64,000 bases of DNA from Paracoccus isoporae (GTDB lineage Bacteria; Pseudomonadota; Alphaproteobacteria; Rhodobacterales; Rhodobacteraceae). Numbering within the stretch: the stretch's first letter is position 1; each line of letters opens with the position of its first letter. This document shows, piece by piece, positions 61,485-64,000 of this stretch. The position numbers were made by a program, and so were the translations under genes. Under the pieces are notes generated by a model, which ran no database searches, was not told where the DNA came from, and saw only the letters and a list, made by a program, of their open reading frames with translations. Location of the stretch: assembly GCF_900101865.1 (NCBI RefSeq), contig NZ_FNAH01000002.1, positions 1 to 64,000 on the forward strand, in the 5' to 3' direction.

Positions 61485-61539
61485 CGCGTAATTCTTTGTT
61501 ATGACATGATAAAGTCGCGTCGCCCCAAAGGAGAGCACC

Positions 61540-63006
61540 ATGACCGTGAACAAGCCGTCCGTGACGCGGTCCTTTTCCAGGGGCCCTGACGCGACCTCTA
61601 TTATCGTGATGGCCGGGCCAGCGGCCGAACCCGCGATGCAGGGCATGGTGAACCCCGGCATCCGCGTGTCGGAAATGCCCTTTCCGCTACCGCCGTATAA
61701 GGCTGCGCCTTCAGATCAGCGTCAGGCAGATATCGCCGACATCAGGCCGATCCTGGTGGCCCATATCAATCCTGAAGCCGTCATGCCACCGCCCGTTGTG
61801 CCGGATCACATTATTGCCGGTGACGACGGTCCGAATACTCTGATCGGGGACGGCGCCACCCCGCTGCATGGTGGAAAGGGCGATGATCTCTACATCATCA
61901 CCGGCCCGGAAAGATTTATGAGCGCGGTGGAATGGGTTGGTGAGGGCATCGATACTGTCATTGCCGAAGTGGACTATGAGATGTCGGGTTACTACGAGAT
62001 CGAGAACCTGACTCTGGCCGGTCCTGAAGCCGTGACAGGCATCGGAAATAATCTGAATAATGTCATCACCGGAAACCTGAACGACAATGTTCTGCTGGGC
62101 AAGCACGGCAAAGACACGCTGAAAGGCTGGGGCGGCGATGACCGTCTGGATGGCGGGCCGGGCCCGGACAAGATGTTCGGCGGCAAGGGCGATGACCTGT
62201 ATATCGTCGGTCATGCCGGGGACAAGGTGATCGAGGCGGCAGCTTCAGGCACTGACACCGTCATCTCATGGGCCGATTATCAGCTTGGCGGCCATGTCGA
62301 AAATCTGATCCTGCGCGGTTTTGGGAAGATCGACGGCACCGGAAATCATCAGGATAACGATATTTCGGGCACTGAAGAAGCCAATATCCTGCGTGGGCTT
62401 CCCGGCGACGACACACTGAAAGGCTGGGACGGGGATGACACGCTCGATGGCGGCTGGGGTGCCGACAAGATGTTCGGTGGACAGGGCGATGACCGCTATA
62501 TGGTGGATGACATCGGCGACCGGGTGATCGAGGCGCCGGGGACTGGCACCGACACGGTGCTATCCTCGGTGAGTTTTCGGCTCTCGGCGTCAGTGGAAAA
62601 CCTGCATCTGGTCGGGCCGAAGCCGATCAGCGGCTCGGGCAATGCCGCGGGCAATATGATGAGCGGCAATCACGCCGCGAATATCCTGAAAGGCCATGAC
62701 GGGGCCGACTCGATCAGCGGGCAGGGCGGGTTCGACCGGATCGTCGGCGGCAAGGGCAATGATCTGCTCAATGGCGGGGCCGGGCGCGACACATTCGTGT
62801 TCTTCCAGAATGACGGGCGCGACGTGATCCAGGATTTCACCATCGGGGCCGATCTGATCGAGTTCAGGACCGGCGGCGGCCGTTTCGACGATCTGACGAT
62901 CAGCCAGCAGGGCAATAAGGCGGTGCTGGCCTTCGCCGGCAGTACGGTGGTGCTGAATGCTGTGAATGCCGACGATCTGGACGCGGGCGATTTTCTGTTC
63001 TTCTGA
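61540..63006 (+). CDS. RTX calcium-binding protein with disordered N-terminus
   Basis: A 488-residue protein. Residues 1 to about 95 are proline-rich and likely disordered, unlike the PPC-like domain of its neighbour. RTX-type repeats follow at about residues 111-118, 185-225, 283-324 and 383-424 with the same linker units (GADKMFGGQGDDRY, DRVIEAP, GTDTVLSS, ASVENLHLVG). The end, ADDLDAGDFLFF, and DFTIGADLIEF before it are typical of type I secreted RTX proteins. AAAGGAGAGCACC gives a strong ribosome-binding site. No enzyme domain recognised. Confidence 0.82.
   Translation: MTVNKPSVTRSFSRGPDATSIIVMAGPAAEPAMQGMVNPGIRVSEMPFPLPPYKAAPSDQRQADIADIRPILVAHINPEAVMPPPVVPDHIIAGDDGPNTLIGDGATPLHGGKGDDLYIITGPERFMSAVEWVGEGIDTVIAEVDYEMSGYYEIENLTLAGPEAVTGIGNNLNNVITGNLNDNVLLGKHGKDTLKGWGGDDRLDGGPGPDKMFGGKGDDLYIVGHAGDKVIEAAASGTDTVISWADYQLGGHVENLILRGFGKIDGTGNHQDNDISGTEEANILRGLPGDDTLKGWDGDDTLDGGWGADKMFGGQGDDRYMVDDIGDRVIEAPGTGTDTVLSSVSFRLSASVENLHLVGPKPISGSGNAAGNMMSGNHAANILKGHDGADSISGQGGFDRIVGGKGNDLLNGGAGRDTFVFFQNDGRDVIQDFTIGADLIEFRTGGGRFDDLTISQQGNKAVLAFAGSTVVLNAVNADDLDAGDFLFF
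62113..62144 (+). repeat. 32-base exact repeat, copy 2 (RTX block)
   Basis: Second copy of the block at 60440-60471. A near copy with a few changes occurs again within this gene at about 62410-62440 (DTLKGWDGDD). Confidence 0.85.
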
Positions 63007-63233
63007 AATCCAGCTTGTATCGGCGGCCTGTTTTTTCGCAGGGCAACACCGCGCCGCGTCGCGGATGAGCCTTAATCTCACCGGTTGAGCGGCTGACACA
63101 TGCCGGATGTCGGTTGTCCGGCTAGAGGCACGCGGCCGCGATCTTCATAAGGCGGGTAACTACCTGTCTTATTATATAATTCAAATTTTTTCCGGTCTGA
63201 GGTAAGCCTCTCCCAAAAGTTGTGGAGGGCGGT

Positions 63234-64000
63234 ATGCGCATTATCAAGGAAACTCCGGACGAAGATCTCTACGGCCATCCGGTCCCGCCTGACGGCGAGG
63301 AAGCGGTGAAGCTGACTGCGCCCGGCAGCACGCGGCCGCTCGGTCGGCTGACCGAGGGTGAGCTGACCACCGGATATGTCCACGACACCACTTTTAAGGG
63401 GCTGAAGAGCTTCGATTATGATACCTTCGTCCTGGATCTGGATGCGGGTGACACCTATCAGATCGAGTACAAGACCGACAATATTGAGCTGCAAAACGTT
63501 ATCAGGGGATTCTGGCTGCAGGAAAGTAATCCCGCGCCTTTGAGTTTTTTCGCGATAATTATGAATGGCCTTGGCGGCAATTATTCCTACGACGACTTCC
63601 TCCCCGTCCCCGGCACGCCGATGCTGACGGAAGAGTTTACCGCGCCGCGCAGTGGCCGGTATGTCCTGCAAGTCAGACAGTTTCCTGTGATTGAGTTAAG
63701 CCGAACAGCGGACGACGAATATCCGACACCCTACACGCTCAAGCTGAAAAAAACCAATGACGTGACGCCCTGGTCGGTCAAGAAGACGATCAAGGACGGC
63801 GATTATATCGCCACATTATCGGCGGGTGAGCGTATCCTGCCGGCGGGCGTGCCAGTGGAAATCAGCATGACCTTCAACGGGGCCGATATTTCGCTGGACT
63901 CGATCTGGCCGCTGCTCGCGGGGTCATTCTCTTCGACAAGCAGTTCAAATAATGGCGATATTACCATCACCGCGAAACTTGTGCCCGAAAAGACCGTCAA
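63234..64000 (+). CDS. Third RTX-cluster gene, N-terminal part (cut by window end)
   Basis: Open from ATG 63234 (MRIIKETPDEDLYG) to the window edge, 255 codons with no stop; GGAGG lies 8 bases upstream. The first residues match the first RTX gene (M-[QR]-IIKET). A PPC-like segment follows (FDYDTFVLDLDAGDTYQIEYKT in pieces, then APRSGRYVLQV), and a second beta-rich segment starts near residue 180 (WSVKKTIKDGDYIATLSAGERI). RTX repeats would be expected beyond the window. It is probably a paralogue of the 59612 gene. Confidence 0.8.
   Translation, partial: MRIIKETPDEDLYGHPVPPDGEEAVKLTAPGSTRPLGRLTEGELTTGYVHDTTFKGLKSFDYDTFVLDLDAGDTYQIEYKTDNIELQNVIRGFWLQESNPAPLSFFAIIMNGLGGNYSYDDFLPVPGTPMLTEEFTAPRSGRYVLQVRQFPVIELSRTADDEYPTPYTLKLKKTNDVTPWSVKKTIKDGDYIATLSAGERILPAGVPVEISMTFNGADISLDSIWPLLAGSFSSTSSSNNGDITITAKLVPEKTV

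Overview
The window is a high-GC chromosomal segment of an alphaproteobacterium, most likely Rhodobacterales and close to Paracoccus/Rhodobacter. The evidence is the order of the ribosomal protein genes with adk between secY and rpsM, no rpsD or rpmJ in the cluster, the run rarA-DUF6314-crcB-rluC-HAD-ATP12 leading into an aap/bzt amino-acid ABC operon, and a DUF6446-like gene between glyQ and glyS. No rRNA, tRNA, CRISPR array or insertion sequence was recognised.

Region 1 (1-22,300) is the tuf/S10/spc/alpha ribosomal super-operon, but it is not continuous. Non-ribosomal genes interrupt it at four joints. Between tuf and rpsJ lie a glycosyltransferase on the minus strand and an AT-rich membrane/coiled-coil gene preceded by a probable frameshifted small gene. 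Between rplP and rpmC lie an RTX-type calcium-binding protein and a minus-strand membrane-protein pair that includes a Pmp3/YqaE peptide. Between rpmD and rplO lies a PAP2 phosphatase. Between adk and rpsM lies a Panacea (DUF4065) protein overlapping a two-helix membrane protein, which looks like a toxin-antitoxin pair. Rho-independent terminators follow tuf, rplP, rpmD and rplQ. Promoter-like sites precede rpsJ, rpmC and rpsM, so the cluster probably works as several separate units. Structured leaders or intergenic hairpins precede rpsJ, rpsE, rpsM and rplQ.

Region 2 (22,500-28,350) holds a LuxR/LuxI quorum-sensing pair and a translationally coupled housekeeping run (rarA, DUF6314, crcB, rluC-type synthase, HAD phosphatase, ATP12).

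Region 3 (28,477-33,125) is a complete general L-amino-acid ABC importer (aapJQMP). A PPOX-type stress protein and a four-gene DNA-repair cluster follow (MBL exonuclease, ATP-dependent ligase, Lhr helicase, PdeM phosphoesterase; 33,664-39,276). Convergent to it is a MarR regulator.

Region 4 (40,173-50,790) is transport: a TAXI-type TRAP system on the minus strand, a divergent dipeptide ABC importer (dppABCDF) and a TrkH potassium channel subunit. Region 5 (50,819-59,221) has a SPOR/peptidoglycan-binding-like exported protein, glyQ, the DUF6446-like gene, glyS, a DUF4174 protein and alaS.

Region 6 (59,612-64,000) is a tandem set of three genes: two complete RTX calcium-binding proteins with C-termini typical of type I secretion substrates, and a third gene cut by the window edge. 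The third shares its first residues with the first gene. The most interesting candidates for new biology are the Panacea/membrane-protein pair and the AT-rich module before rpsJ, both lodged inside the ribosomal cluster, and the RNA-like structures at several of its joints.
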